Shown piece by piece: positions 41,884 to 50,673 of a stretch of 64,000 nucleotides of DNA (position 1 is its first letter; every line of letters starts with the position of its first letter). The position numbers and the translations under genes were made by a program. The stretch is from WVXP01 sp964348095 (lineage in GTDB: Bacteria > Desulfobacterota > BSN033 > WVXP01), in the NCBI GenBank assembly GCA_964348095.1, contig CAYGBK010000116.1:7387-71386 (forward strand), in the 5' to 3' direction. A model generated the notes under the pieces. The model made no database searches. It was not told the origin of the DNA and saw nothing but the letters and a program-made list of their open reading frames with translations.

Positions 41884-43059
41884 CTAAAGAATTTCGACTT
41901 TGAAGCTTTTTCCCTCCCGAGGTAAGCCGGAAAAGATGACCATGAAAGAAATCGCCTCATGGGCCTCGACCACCATGTCCTTGGGCCTCTTCGGTTGGAG
42001 AATCTCCTCACCAGTGAAGAACCTGGGCGAGAGTTTTTCTAGCTCTTCTCGGGTGAAGACGTTACCAGCAAAGATTTCTTTCTCCTTTATTCTATTGCCA
42101 GCCTTGTCCAATATGATAACCCTTAGCTTCACACTCCGCCTGGCCCGCCTTGATTTGTTGTTCACATCGCCTTTGATGATATAGACTCGATGCTGGCCTA
42201 TCTCGTCCTCCTTACCCTCAAGCCCAGTCAGCTCCAAACTTCCCTTTCGAAAGCCGACGACGTCGTCCCATAGGTCAGATATCTTCCCCACTGCGGTCTT
42301 GAAGGTAGGTCCGATCTCTATGGGGAGGCTCACTGATGCGCCCTGGTTCTGCCACCACAAATAGGCCGCTGCACCCAGGGTGAGAAGCAGGATCAATAGC
42401 AGGATAGTCCTGAAAGAAGATCGTCGCCCAGTAGGCTTCTTCTCCAATCCCTTTTCCTTAACGAGGTCCTCAAATCTCTTGTCCTTCAAAGCGTCGAGGG
42501 ACGCCTCCTGCGATTGACCCGTGGGCTCCTGCTCCATTTCTTCCCGGAAGTAGTCTTCGACAGATAGCTGCGGTTCTCCCATCTCCGATGTGATTTCTTC
42601 AGAGGGAACCTTTTCGACTTCCGATGACTCCAGGGTCTCTGCGAGCTGGGAATCGGCCGTTTCTAAACCTACCTCTTCCAGCGGGGGTTGCTCCGGTAGG
42701 GCGAACTCTTCTGGAATCGATCCCTCGGCGGGGGGTTCAGGTTCCTGCATCTCATCAAGGGGTTCTCCTTTGGCCATGAATTCCTCAAAAGATATCCCTC
42801 CCCCTGGTTCTTCAGGAATCTTGGCAATTTGCTCAGGTGGGGCCCCGTCTGTCTCCTCTCCTGCCGCATGCTCAGTTTCGATATGATCTCTGTGAAAATT
42901 CTCGAAGTCCTTGAATTCCGAGAGAAAATCGTCTGGGACCTCTGGTGTCACCATAAAAACGTGTTTGCACTTTGAGCAGCGAACCTTTATCCCCTCACTT
43001 GGAATTCTCGAGTCGTCGACCTTGAAGTTAGCGTTGCATGAGTCGCACGTTACTATCAT
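41884..43059 (-). CDS. Zinc-ribbon (MJ0042-type) / DUF3426-like membrane protein
   Basis: A 391-residue protein. The first 40 residues are a zinc ribbon (VTCDSCNANFKVDDSRIP ... VRCSKCKHVF, two CxxC). A long Glu/Pro-rich acidic linker follows to about 190, then one membrane helix (ILLLILLLTLGAAAYLWW), and a C-terminal domain resembling DUF3426 (VYIIKGDVNNKSRR, VKLRVIILDKAGNRIKEKEIFAGN). This architecture is common in Deltaproteobacteria (pilus- or gliding-linked zinc-ribbon proteins). Function unknown. Confidence 0.8.
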   Translation of the reverse strand: MIVTCDSCNANFKVDDSRIPSEGIKVRCSKCKHVFMVTPEVPDDFLSEFKDFENFHRDHIETEHAAGEETDGAPPEQIAKIPEEPGGGISFEEFMAKGEPLDEMQEPEPPAEGSIPEEFALPEQPPLEEVGLETADSQLAETLESSEVEKVPSEEITSEMGEPQLSVEDYFREEMEQEPTGQSQEASLDALKDKRFEDLVKEKGLEKKPTGRRSSFRTILLLILLLTLGAAAYLWWQNQGASVSLPIEIGPTFKTAVGKISDLWDDVVGFRKGSLELTGLEGKEDEIGQHRVYIIKGDVNNKSRRARRSVKLRVIILDKAGNRIKEKEIFAGNVFTREELEKLSPRFFTGEEILQPKRPKDMVVEAHEAISFMVIFSGLPREGKSFKVEIL

Positions 43060-43310
43060 GATAGTTCCTTAGCTTCGATTTCCACCAATTATGGACCAAT
43101 ATTGGCGAAAAAGCAACCCTTCGCAAAAACCAGAATTCAGCCGCTGCCTAGCAGATGTCAGCTGAATCAATAGGGACCGCTCATACCCAGGGCAGATGGC
43201 TCGTCGGTCACCTTGTGAAGGACCTTCGTCACGTGGATACCTGAAAAGTTCTTCAGAAGATTCACGAACACAGGTCATTCGTGGCCCAAGGGGAGGGAGT
43301 TCTCCGAACA

Positions 43311-43334
43311 CACTGTGAACCCCAATTCACAGTG
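43311..43334. promoter_or_regulatory. Perfect inverted repeat upstream of larB promoter
   Basis: CACTGTGAA (43311-43319) and TTCACAGTG (43326-43334) form a perfect 9-base inverted repeat with a 6-base spacer, ending 7 bases before the -35 box. A related ACTGTGAACAGT palindrome overlaps the larB start at 43410-43421. They may be operator sites for a regulator of the nickel-pincer genes, or the first may act as a hairpin in the divergent leader. Confidence 0.4.
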
Positions 43335-43341
43335 GACATTC

Positions 43342-43369
43342 TTGACTTTCCGCCAAATGGTAATACAAT
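43342..43369 (+). promoter_or_regulatory. Promoter of larB
   Basis: TTGACT (43342-43347), a 16-base spacer and TACAAT (43364-43369), about 44 bases before the GTG start. Good match to a sigma70-type promoter. Confidence 0.6.
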
Positions 43370-43412
43370 ACGTCAACACTGCGTTGCGGGGTTTTAATCT
43401 GGGTGACTTACT

Positions 43413-44198
43413 GTGAACAGTGACAAATTGAGAAAACTCCTCAGTGATGTTCAATCGGGAAAACGGACTGTGAACGAGGCGGTCGAAGCTCTTAGAGGGT
43501 TACCTTTTGAAGACATGGGGGACGCTCGTGTCGATGATCACCAGTTCCCACGTGGTTTTCCTGAGGTCGTCATGGGAGAAGGGAAGACAACTGACCAGAT
43601 TACCTCGATCGTTCGGACTTTGGCCGAGACAGGAGAAAATGTCCTTGTTACTCGAGTCGGAGATGACATGGTGACCGCCCTTCGTAAACTTTTCTCTGAC
43701 CTCGAGTACTATCCTCGATCACGGGCGGTAACCCTTGTCCAAAAACCAATTGAAATAAAAGGGGAAGGCACTATCCTCGTCATTACAGCGGGAACGACTG
43801 ACATTCCAGTCGCTGAGGAAGCCATGGTCACCGCTCAGATTATGGGCAATGACGTCGAAATGATCTGTGACGTCGGGGTAGCAGGAATTCATCGCCTTTT
43901 GCACCATCGAGAGAAGATAATCGGGGCTCATGTTCTCATCGTAGTGGCGGGAATGGAGGGGGCCCTGCCGAGCGTGGTTGGTGGATTGGTGAGTCGACCT
44001 GTCATTGCCGTCCCCACGAGTATCGGCTACGGAGCCAGCTTCAAAGGAGTGGCGGCTCTTCTTGCCATGCTTAACTCCTGCGCAGGAGGCATCGCAGTGG
44101 TCAACATTGACAACGGTTTCGGTGCAGGATATATAGCCAGCTTAATCAATCGTAGGAGAAACTATGGCAACCCTAGAGAGAGCGGTTCACGTCTTTGA
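43413..44198 (+). CDS. larB: Nickel-pincer cofactor biosynthesis protein LarB
   Basis: A 261-residue LarB homologue, starting at GTG 43413. LarB carboxylates and hydrolyses nicotinic acid adenine dinucleotide as the first step of nickel-pincer nucleotide (lactate racemase cofactor) synthesis. The family text is present: VNEAVEALRGLPFEDMG, HQFPRGFPEVVMGEGKT and the PurE-like core VLVITAGTTDIPVAEEA, GIHRLLHH, VAGMEGALPSVVGGLV, VAVPTSIGYGASFKG. larC is 1.3 kb downstream, on the same strand. larA and larE are not in the window. The 3' end overlaps the next gene by 35 bases. Confidence 0.92.
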   Translation: MNSDKLRKLLSDVQSGKRTVNEAVEALRGLPFEDMGDARVDDHQFPRGFPEVVMGEGKTTDQITSIVRTLAETGENVLVTRVGDDMVTALRKLFSDLEYYPRSRAVTLVQKPIEIKGEGTILVITAGTTDIPVAEEAMVTAQIMGNDVEMICDVGVAGIHRLLHHREKIIGAHVLIVVAGMEGALPSVVGGLVSRPVIAVPTSIGYGASFKGVAALLAMLNSCAGGIAVVNIDNGFGAGYIASLINRRRNYGNPRESGSRL

Positions 44199-44790
44199 GC
44201 CTATTCAGGAGTACCTTTTCCCTTTCTTAGGTTTCGATGCCCTTGTCTCCCTCATTTTGATGATTCTCGTGGGAGCCGTCATGTTTAAGAATCGCCGGAA
44301 AAACCAGTCGGTCACCGCTGATGTAGAGAATCTTATCCGTCGCTATATCATATTCCGCGGCCACCGCCAGGCTCTCCTCAAGATCCATAATGGAGATGAA
44401 GAAGTTAAACATGAGATTCTCAAGGCTATCTCTAATAGTTGGAACCATTTCAAGAACACGCTGGAGAAGCACTTCATCACCCTTCACGAAACCGATCGCC
44501 GTGCCCGAAACTTCCTTCTCATACTATGTGCCCTCATGCTGCTTAACAGCTTTCGATCGCTCGCTTTTCGGGTCCTCACAGGCAGCGAACACTTCTCGGG
44601 TCTAATCCTGCTGATGAGAGAGCTACCACCCTATCTCTTCCTTGTTACGGGGTTCCTTCTACTTGGTATTCAATCGCAAAGCTGGGGGAAACGGCCTTTA
44701 ACCAGTTTCAATACGGAACTTGAGGCTCTCTTTTCAGATATGGAACAAACTCAGGAGGCCTTGAACAACGAATTTGATCCCCTAGAGTAG
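44164..44790 (+). CDS. Membrane protein of unknown function between larB and larC
   Basis: A 208-residue protein with one N-terminal membrane helix (DALVSLILMILVGAVMF), a central charged helical region (IHNGDEEVKHEILKAISNSW ... HETDRRARN) and two or three C-terminal hydrophobic segments (FLLILCALMLLNSF, YLFLVTGFLLLGIQ). No family is recognised. It overlaps larB by 35 bases and precedes the cyclophilin-like gene by 20, so it is part of the larB transcript. A role in nickel supply or cofactor handling is only a guess. Confidence 0.65.
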   Translation: MATLERAVHVFEPIQEYLFPFLGFDALVSLILMILVGAVMFKNRRKNQSVTADVENLIRRYIIFRGHRQALLKIHNGDEEVKHEILKAISNSWNHFKNTLEKHFITLHETDRRARNFLLILCALMLLNSFRSLAFRVLTGSEHFSGLILLMRELPPYLFLVTGFLLLGIQSQSWGKRPLTSFNTELEALFSDMEQTQEALNNEFDPLE

Positions 44791-44810
44791 GCACCAAGAA
44801 AGGGGCCACC

Positions 44811-45185
44811 ATGTCCGGAAAAATCATCATCCTTATCGGCGATCTAAAAGCAGAAGCGCAACTGAATGACTCACCAACTGCTCAGCTGATCTGGGACGCC
44901 CTTCCTATCGAGGAGGCTGCCAACACATGGGGCGACGAAATCTACTTTTCGATTCCAGTAAAGGCAGAATTGGAACAAACGGCTCGTGACGAGATGGAAA
45001 AAGGGGAACTTGGATACTGGCCGACAGGAAGCGCCTTCTGCATTTTCTTTGGACCCACTCCGGCAAGCAGGGCAGGAGAGATCCGGGCGGCAAGTCCGGT
45101 CAATCCCATCGGAAAGGCCATCGGAGATGTTGAAGTCTTCAAGGACGTCAAAGGAGGGGCGCGGGTCAGGATTGAGAAGGGTTAG
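44811..45185 (+). CDS. Cyclophilin-like fold protein (TM1367/PF04126-type)
   Basis: A 124-residue protein matching the cyclophilin-like DUF family: LNDSPTAQLIWDALPIEEAANTWGDEIYF (read in parts), YWPTGSAFCIFFGPTPAS and RAASPVNPIGKAIGDV. These small beta-barrels have no proven activity; the residues that make true cyclophilins isomerases are not conserved. It is in the larB-larC interval and probably co-transcribed. Confidence 0.8.
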   Translation: MSGKIIILIGDLKAEAQLNDSPTAQLIWDALPIEEAANTWGDEIYFSIPVKAELEQTARDEMEKGELGYWPTGSAFCIFFGPTPASRAGEIRAASPVNPIGKAIGDVEVFKDVKGGARVRIEKG

Positions 45186-45312
45186 GATTTTAAGAGGATT
45201 CTAGAAGAGTCAGAAACCAATTCATGCCGCGTTTTCGAAAAAGTCGCTCTTTGCTGTTCAAAAGCTTTTCGAAGATTCTAAAGCTCGGCTTCACTACAAA
45301 CCAAGACTCTCT

Positions 45313-45343
45313 GCTCTTGGCGGGATTACATCCCGCCAAGGGC
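45313..45343. repeat. Strong hairpin, possible dispersed repeat
   Basis: GCTCTTGGCGGGA (45313-45325) pairs with TCCCGCCAAGGGC (45331-45343) over 13 positions with one G-T. There is no T-tract on either side, so it is not a classical terminator. The core resembles the (TT)GGGCGGGA...CCGCCCAA hairpin in the element at 15630-15885, and both lie near a GAATTGGTTTC sequence, so they may be diverged relatives. Confidence 0.4.
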
Positions 45344-45458
45344 AAAACTAAAAATGGTTAATCAAAGAATCTTGATTCGCGCCTAGAGCCTCCTCTTTCT
45401 CTCCGTGGGTGGTGTCCAGGCAGAATCTCTGGAACAAGCAACTTTCATTATTCTTGTT

Positions 45459-46643
45459 ATGAAAATAGCCTACTTCGATTGCTTTTCCGGAATCTGTGGC
45501 AATATGATTCTCGGAGGCCTTATCGACCTGGGGGTACCTCAGAAAATCATCGAAGAGGGCCTTGGAAAAATTGAACTTGAACCTTTTGAGATTGTACCGA
45601 CCGTGGGGAAGAGGGCACACCTTCGAGGGACTCACATCCGTATCAGGCCGGAAAAGAAATCTGTCAAGGAAAGAAATTTCCGGGAAATCAGAAATCTTTT
45701 GGAAAAAGGCAGGCTCGAAAAGGAAATCAAACAGGCAGGCGTTGAGGTTTTTCGCCGCATTGCTGAGGTGGAAGGTAGAATACACCAAACAAAACCTGAT
45801 CAGGTTCATTTCCACGAAGTCGGGGCCCTTGACTCGATCGTCGATATTATCGGCTCCCTTATTGGCATTGAATTTCTGGGCGTCGATGCAGTATATGCCT
45901 CTCGAATCCCCTTGGGGAGGGGCATGATTCAATCTCGCCACGGTTTCCTCCCGGTTCCGGCACCTGCCACGGTTGAACTCCTGAGAGGCGTTCCTGTATA
46001 CGATTCACGGGTCGAAGGAGAACTTGTCACGCCAACCGGGGCAGCGTTGATCATGGCCATAGCCGACCGTTTTGGGGACATGCCTGACATGGAGATAGAA
46101 AAAGTGGGCTATGGTCTGGGTGATCGGGATCTCGGAAATATCCCCAACATGCTCCGTATCTTTCTCGGAACGGGTAGGTCACCCCTTCCCCAGGACCGGG
46201 TGATACTGGTTGAGACAGACATCGACGATATGAATCCTGAGTTTTTTGAACCTCTCATGGACAGGCTTTTTGCCCAGGGGGCCCTCGACGTGTCATTTAT
46301 CCCAATCCAGATGAAAAAGAACCGCCCAGGGACGACAGTCAGGGCGATCTGCGAGGAGTCTAGTCGTGCCAGAATCGTCGAGACCTTTTTCAGGGAATCA
46401 ACAACCATCGGCGTTCGCTATTTCTCTGTGAATAGAGAGAAACTAGAGCGGCGGGTTGAATCCGTGGAAACCCCTTTCGGACGTGTGAAAGTCAAAATCT
46501 CAAGGAACCGGGAGGGAGAAATCCATCATGTATCCCCTGAATATGAGGATTGTCGCCGGCTGAGTGTGAAAAACAAAATTCCGGTTGTGGAAGTCTATCA
46601 GGAAGCCCTCCTGGCAGCGAGAAAGGACAAAGGTGGTCGATGA
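45459..46643 (+). CDS. larC: Nickel-pincer cofactor biosynthesis protein LarC (nickel insertase)
   Basis: A 394-residue LarC (DUF111) homologue that inserts nickel into the pincer nucleotide using CTP. Family text: MKIAYFDCFSGICGNMILGG, HFHEVGALDSIVDIIG, SRIPLGRGMIQSRHG, VPAPATVELLRGVP, ELVTPTGAALI, VETDIDDMNPEFF and MKKNRPGTTVRAIC. ATG 45459 matches the family N-terminus; no Shine-Dalgarno is obvious, so expression may rely on an upstream structure. The frame is continuous, without the programmed frameshift known between LarC1 and LarC2 in Lactobacillus. Confidence 0.93.
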   Translation: MKIAYFDCFSGICGNMILGGLIDLGVPQKIIEEGLGKIELEPFEIVPTVGKRAHLRGTHIRIRPEKKSVKERNFREIRNLLEKGRLEKEIKQAGVEVFRRIAEVEGRIHQTKPDQVHFHEVGALDSIVDIIGSLIGIEFLGVDAVYASRIPLGRGMIQSRHGFLPVPAPATVELLRGVPVYDSRVEGELVTPTGAALIMAIADRFGDMPDMEIEKVGYGLGDRDLGNIPNMLRIFLGTGRSPLPQDRVILVETDIDDMNPEFFEPLMDRLFAQGALDVSFIPIQMKKNRPGTTVRAICEESSRARIVETFFRESTTIGVRYFSVNREKLERRVESVETPFGRVKVKISRNREGEIHHVSPEYEDCRRLSVKNKIPVVEVYQEALLAARKDKGGR

Positions 46644-46657
46644 CCTATCCTGGACCC

Positions 46658-47128
46658 TTAGTCCGCTTTCTCTCCCATCCTTTTCCCGGCTTGCTTCAGT
46701 ATGATACGCCTCATGAGGACCTTTAGTTCGTCATCTTTGATCCCCTCAAGCTGTGCTTCCACTTCAGAGCCCAGTTCGATTTCCATCGGTTTTTCTGGCG
46801 GCACATGGTCGGCGCCTTGAACAGGCGGATCGACCTCTCCCAGTGAGAACCTGATGTCATTAACGGCATTGCCCTTTATCGTCTTCCGAATCCTTTCCAG
46901 GAGCATCGGCTTCATCGTCTGAAGCTGCTGCATCCAGGTCGAATTCGAGACGCGTATAAAAAGAATGCGGTTTCTGAGCCGGTCAGGCTGAGCCCTTCTC
47001 GCAATCTGTTCCCCCACGAGATCGCTCCAGAGGGACCAGATCCGGTACCCCTCCAATTTGTCTTTCAGATCCATCCGACGCAAGGCCTTTCGAAGGACCT
47101 TGTCAATCCTGTGAACCGCCTTGGTCAT
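46658..47128 (-). CDS. DUF721/DciA family protein
   Basis: A 156-residue protein. The DUF721 pattern is clear: IDKVLRKALRRMDL, WSLWSDLVGEQIARRAQPDRL, LFIRVSNSTWMQQLQTMKPMLLERI. DciA-type proteins load or regulate the replicative helicase in many bacteria that lack DnaC. Its start lies within the last 26 bases of metG, so it is translationally coupled to it. It ends close to convergent larC. Confidence 0.8.
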   Translation of the reverse strand: MTKAVHRIDKVLRKALRRMDLKDKLEGYRIWSLWSDLVGEQIARRAQPDRLRNRILFIRVSNSTWMQQLQTMKPMLLERIRKTIKGNAVNDIRFSLGEVDPPVQGADHVPPEKPMEIELGSEVEAQLEGIKDDELKVLMRRIILKQAGKRMGEKAD

Positions 47129-48677
47129 CGCTGTCAGCAGGCTCTCTCCTGGGAAAGAGAGGGTCCCCTCTTTGAATTTTCTGGTTGACTCGAATTTTTC
47201 CCCAATCCTTGACGTCCTTAAGGAGTTGGTGGTGAATCGTATCCTCCATTCCCAGCTGGATCCAGATCTTCTCTCCTGCCTGAGGCATGAAAGGGAAGAG
47301 GAGGGTGGAAATTATCCTCAGGCATTCCAAAGCGTTGTAGAGAACGGTTGCGAGGCGAGGGTGCTGGGTCGAATTCTTTGCCAGATTCCACGGCGCTGTG
47401 TCATCAATGTACTTGTTCACATGACCGATAAATTCCCACGTCGTGATCAAGGCCTTATGGAAGGCGAGATTCATCATGTCTGATTCAAAGGACTCGACAG
47501 CCTTCGCCGCGTTGTTCCTAAGCATTTCATCCAGTTTCTCCGAGTTTCCAGGAAGGGGGACTATCCCCTTGAAGTACTTCAAAACCATGGCCAAACTCCG
47601 GCTCACCAGATTTCCGAGATCATTAGCCAAGTCTGCATTCAGCCGGTTAACTAGGGCCGACTCCGTAAAACTCGCATCAAGGCCGAAAACCATCTCTCTC
47701 ATCAAGAAATATCGGAAGGCGTCGAGGCCGTATTTCTTTTCCAAGTCGAGAGGGTTGACAATCTCACCCTTGCTCTTGGACATCTTCCCCCCCTGGATGT
47801 TCCAGTAACCATGAACATTGAGATGCGAATAAGGTTGGATCCCGGCAGCCTTGAGCATGGTGGGCCAGTAAATACCATGAGGGATGAGGATGTCTTTCGC
47901 AATCAGATGGTTCGCCAGTGGCCAGAATTTGGTGAATCTCGGGTCAGCGGGGTAGCCTATACCGGAAATATAGTTGATCAACGCGTCGAACCAGACGTAT
48001 GTGACATACCCAGAATCGAAAGGAAGGGGAATTCCCCAGGCAAGACGTTCCTTAGGCCGGGAGATACAGAGATCGTCAAGGGATACCTCCAGGGCGGAGA
48101 GAACCTTGTTCTTATATCTCTCCGGCCTTATGAAACCCTCGTTCTCCTTGATGTGAGAAATCAGCCACTGCTGGTATTTGCTCATGGCGAAAAAGTAGTT
48201 CTTTTCTTTCCGGAAATCTGGCTCCTTTTGGTGATCTGGACACTTTCCCTCTTGCAACTCATTTTCCGTAACAAAACGCTCACAACCAACGCAGTAGTAG
48301 CCGGCATATTCTCCGAAATAGATGTCCCCCTTATCATAGACTGTTTGAAGGATAGATCTGACGACCCGCTTATGATCCTCGTCGGTTGTCCGGATAAAAT
48401 AGTCGTTTGAGATATTCAGGCGAGGCCATAGGGCTCGAAAAAGGCCGCTGATCTCATCCGCATATGCCTTGGGGGCTAATCCTTTTTCGCTGGCCGCCTG
48501 GACGACTTTATCGCCATGCTCGTCTGTTCCGGTGAGGAAAAAGGTATCGTAGCCAGCCAGCCGATAGAATCGTGCGAGAACATCTGCCACTATTGTTGTG
48601 TAGGCATGACCAAGATGGGGGGGTGCATTCACATAGTAGATCGGCGTTGTTACAAAGAAGCTTGGGGTTTCGTTCAT
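47103..48677 (-). CDS. metG: Methionyl-tRNA synthetase
   Basis: A 524-residue class I aminoacyl-tRNA synthetase. The HIGH-type motif is PPHLGHAY (19-26) and the KMSKS motif is at 298-302. The knuckle insertion carries CVGCERFVTENELQEGKCPDH, with three Cys and a His as potential zinc ligands. The C-terminal EMAP-type tRNA-binding domain is absent, so it is the short MetG form. It follows ricT by 3 bases in a ricT-metG-dciA order common in Deltaproteobacteria. Confidence 0.95.
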   Translation of the reverse strand: MNETPSFFVTTPIYYVNAPPHLGHAYTTIVADVLARFYRLAGYDTFFLTGTDEHGDKVVQAASEKGLAPKAYADEISGLFRALWPRLNISNDYFIRTTDEDHKRVVRSILQTVYDKGDIYFGEYAGYYCVGCERFVTENELQEGKCPDHQKEPDFRKEKNYFFAMSKYQQWLISHIKENEGFIRPERYKNKVLSALEVSLDDLCISRPKERLAWGIPLPFDSGYVTYVWFDALINYISGIGYPADPRFTKFWPLANHLIAKDILIPHGIYWPTMLKAAGIQPYSHLNVHGYWNIQGGKMSKSKGEIVNPLDLEKKYGLDAFRYFLMREMVFGLDASFTESALVNRLNADLANDLGNLVSRSLAMVLKYFKGIVPLPGNSEKLDEMLRNNAAKAVESFESDMMNLAFHKALITTWEFIGHVNKYIDDTAPWNLAKNSTQHPRLATVLYNALECLRIISTLLFPFMPQAGEKIWIQLGMEDTIHHQLLKDVKDWGKIRVNQKIQRGDPLFPRREPADSDDQGGSQD

Positions 48678-48680
48678 ACT

Positions 48681-49481
48681 TCAACCCTTCAGGAATTGAA
48701 CGTCATCGGCGCTGATGGTCACTTCTGTGCCGCTCTCCAGCTCAACGGTCACTGTTCGATTCATAATATTCTGCCGGATGACCTTGCCCTCCCCGTGGCT
48801 TGTGGTCACCCGTTTCCCTACTTTAGGAAGCCCCTTTCTCTGTCCACAGTAGGTCTCATATTCGTATGCAAGGCAGCACATGAGGCGACCACACGCGCCT
48901 GAGATCTTCGTCGGATTGAGAGCAAGGTTCTGTTCCTTTGCCATTTTGACCGAAACCAGGTCAAAACTGCTGAGAAATCTTGAGCAGCAGAACTCCCTGC
49001 CGCAGGGGCCTACCCCTCCCGTCATCTTTGCTTCGTCCCTTACCCCAATCTGCCTCATCTCAATTCTTGTCTTGAACCGTGCAGCAAGATCTTTTACCAA
49101 TTCCCGAAAGTCCACCCGTTTTTCAGATGTGAAGTAAAAGATGGCTTTGCTCCGATCGAAGAAAAACTCAACCTTGACAAGTTTCATAGTCAAGTTTCTG
49201 GCTTTGATCCTTTCAAGGCAGAACTGGAAGCCTTCTTCCTCAAGGGATCGATTTGCTCGATCCTGTATCAAATCCTCCTCAGTAGCTTTTCTCGTGACCT
49301 TTTTCAACGCCTTACGGAGCGATTTCTTTTCTTTCTCTCTCGGCTCCACGGCCACATTGCCGAGACACACCCCTTTCCCAGTCTCGACGAGAATTGAGTC
49401 CCCACTCTGGAGATCGAGATCCAATGCATCGAAATCATGGATCTTTCCGTCACTCAGTTTAACACCAACAACCCGGATCAT
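48681..49481 (-). CDS. ricT: PSP1/RicT (YaaT) family protein
   Basis: A 266-residue RicT homologue. The PSP1 core includes VEFFFDRSKAIFYFTSEKRVDFRELVKDL (read in parts), RQIGVRDEAKMTGGVGPCGR, CCSRFL, KISGACGRLMCCLAYE and a cysteine set that holds Fe-S clusters in the Bacillus Ric complex. A C-terminal KOW-like beta segment (HGEGKVIRQN...VTVELESGTEVTI) follows. In B. subtilis it affects RNase Y and sporulation; here, with no RicA/RicF in view, the role is not known. Confidence 0.88.
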   Translation of the reverse strand: MIRVVGVKLSDGKIHDFDALDLDLQSGDSILVETGKGVCLGNVAVEPREKEKKSLRKALKKVTRKATEEDLIQDRANRSLEEEGFQFCLERIKARNLTMKLVKVEFFFDRSKAIFYFTSEKRVDFRELVKDLAARFKTRIEMRQIGVRDEAKMTGGVGPCGREFCCSRFLSSFDLVSVKMAKEQNLALNPTKISGACGRLMCCLAYEYETYCGQRKGLPKVGKRVTTSHGEGKVIRQNIMNRTVTVELESGTEVTISADDVQFLKG

Positions 49482-49644
49482 TTTGTCTACCCTCTATTCG
49501 AATCGCCCTGTATCAATCTTGGCTCGAAACCGGGTGTAAAGAACATGACCCACACCCAATACTCAATTGAAGAATCTAGCCGACCTTTCCCAGGCGGTAA
49601 TTTACCAGACAACCCGAGACTTTGAGGTTGCAGAGGCGGAGGGT

Positions 49645-50616
49645 TCACCTTAACTCGAGCATGAGGCTTTCCATGGCCAATTGCCGGTTAGCGTTACGAC
49701 TCAAGGCTTTTGAAGTCTCGTTGATTGCCTCGATTCTTCGGATAAGAGATCGACGAGACATCTGCACCGCCTTTTCTTTCACCTCCTCACAGAAATCCTG
49801 GTTAATAAGTTGGTCGACATTGTTCCCCTCATTCCAAATGATCAGGTCACGGTACCACGAGATCATAACGGGAAACACAAGAGGAAGATCCTCCCCACGA
49901 TCTGCCAATGATTTCGCAATATCAAATACGTGCTGAAGGCTCTGAGAGGATAATCCAATCAAGTCTCGAATGATACTAGGCCTCCTTTCCCATACATCGT
50001 GATGAAACATCTCAAGCGCCCGTCCTGGACTCCCCTGTGATAGCTCTGCCAAAGTCCTTGCCTGTCTCTTTTCCAGGGATAGCTGTGTGGCCAACTCTTC
50101 CGTGAGTTGGTCGATAGGGAGAGAACTAAAACTCACCTGCTGACACCGGGAAACGATCGTCGGCAGAAGCGATTCCTTTTGAGTGGCCAGAAGGATCAGG
50201 AGGGTCTCAGGGGGCGGCTCCTCAAGCGTCTTCAGGAGTGCATTCGCACCTTCCGCCGTCATCTCGTCAGCGCCGTCCATTATGCAGACTCGTTTCTTCC
50301 CCTCATAGGGCCGATAACTCAAAGATCGTTGAAGTTGCCGAATTTGCTCGATCTTGATGAACTGACCATCGGGACTGATCACGAAGACATCCGGATGGTT
50401 GGAGTCCGATATCTTTCGGCAGGACAGACATTTGTCACAGCTATCTCCGCTCTCATCGTCACAGTCGAGCGCCTTGGCCAAGGTGAGGGCGGTGATTCTC
50501 TTTCCAATCCCCTGAGGCCCCAAAAAAAGATACGCATGAGGGAGATGGTCGTTTAGAATCGATTTCTGTAACAGCCGGATTGGCCGTCGGTGACCAATAA
50601 TCTCTCCAAAACCCAT
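49645..50616 (-). CDS. holB: DNA polymerase III delta-prime subunit
   Basis: A 323-residue clamp-loader ATPase-fold protein. P-loop GPQGIGKR (33-40), zinc-module cysteines in SCDKCLSCRK, KIEQIRQLQRSLSYRPYEG, ALLKTLEEPPPETLLIL and the SRC-type sensor TIVSRCQQVSF are present. It is located 57 bases after tmk, the usual tmk-holB pairing, and loads the sliding clamp with the gamma/tau and delta subunits. Confidence 0.92.
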   Translation of the reverse strand: MGFGEIIGHRRPIRLLQKSILNDHLPHAYLFLGPQGIGKRITALTLAKALDCDDESGDSCDKCLSCRKISDSNHPDVFVISPDGQFIKIEQIRQLQRSLSYRPYEGKKRVCIMDGADEMTAEGANALLKTLEEPPPETLLILLATQKESLLPTIVSRCQQVSFSSLPIDQLTEELATQLSLEKRQARTLAELSQGSPGRALEMFHHDVWERRPSIIRDLIGLSSQSLQHVFDIAKSLADRGEDLPLVFPVMISWYRDLIIWNEGNNVDQLINQDFCEEVKEKAVQMSRRSLIRRIEAINETSKALSRNANRQLAMESLMLELR

Positions 50617-50673
50617 GGCGTTCCAACTCCCCTGTCCGCGTATGGAACTATTGTTCCCACGCCCTGACGACGA

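Noticed and set aside
45348..45941. Minus-strand frame of 197 codons opposite larC
   Set aside because: larC has continuous family motifs across the same bases; the antisense frame has no ribosome site or recognisable domain.
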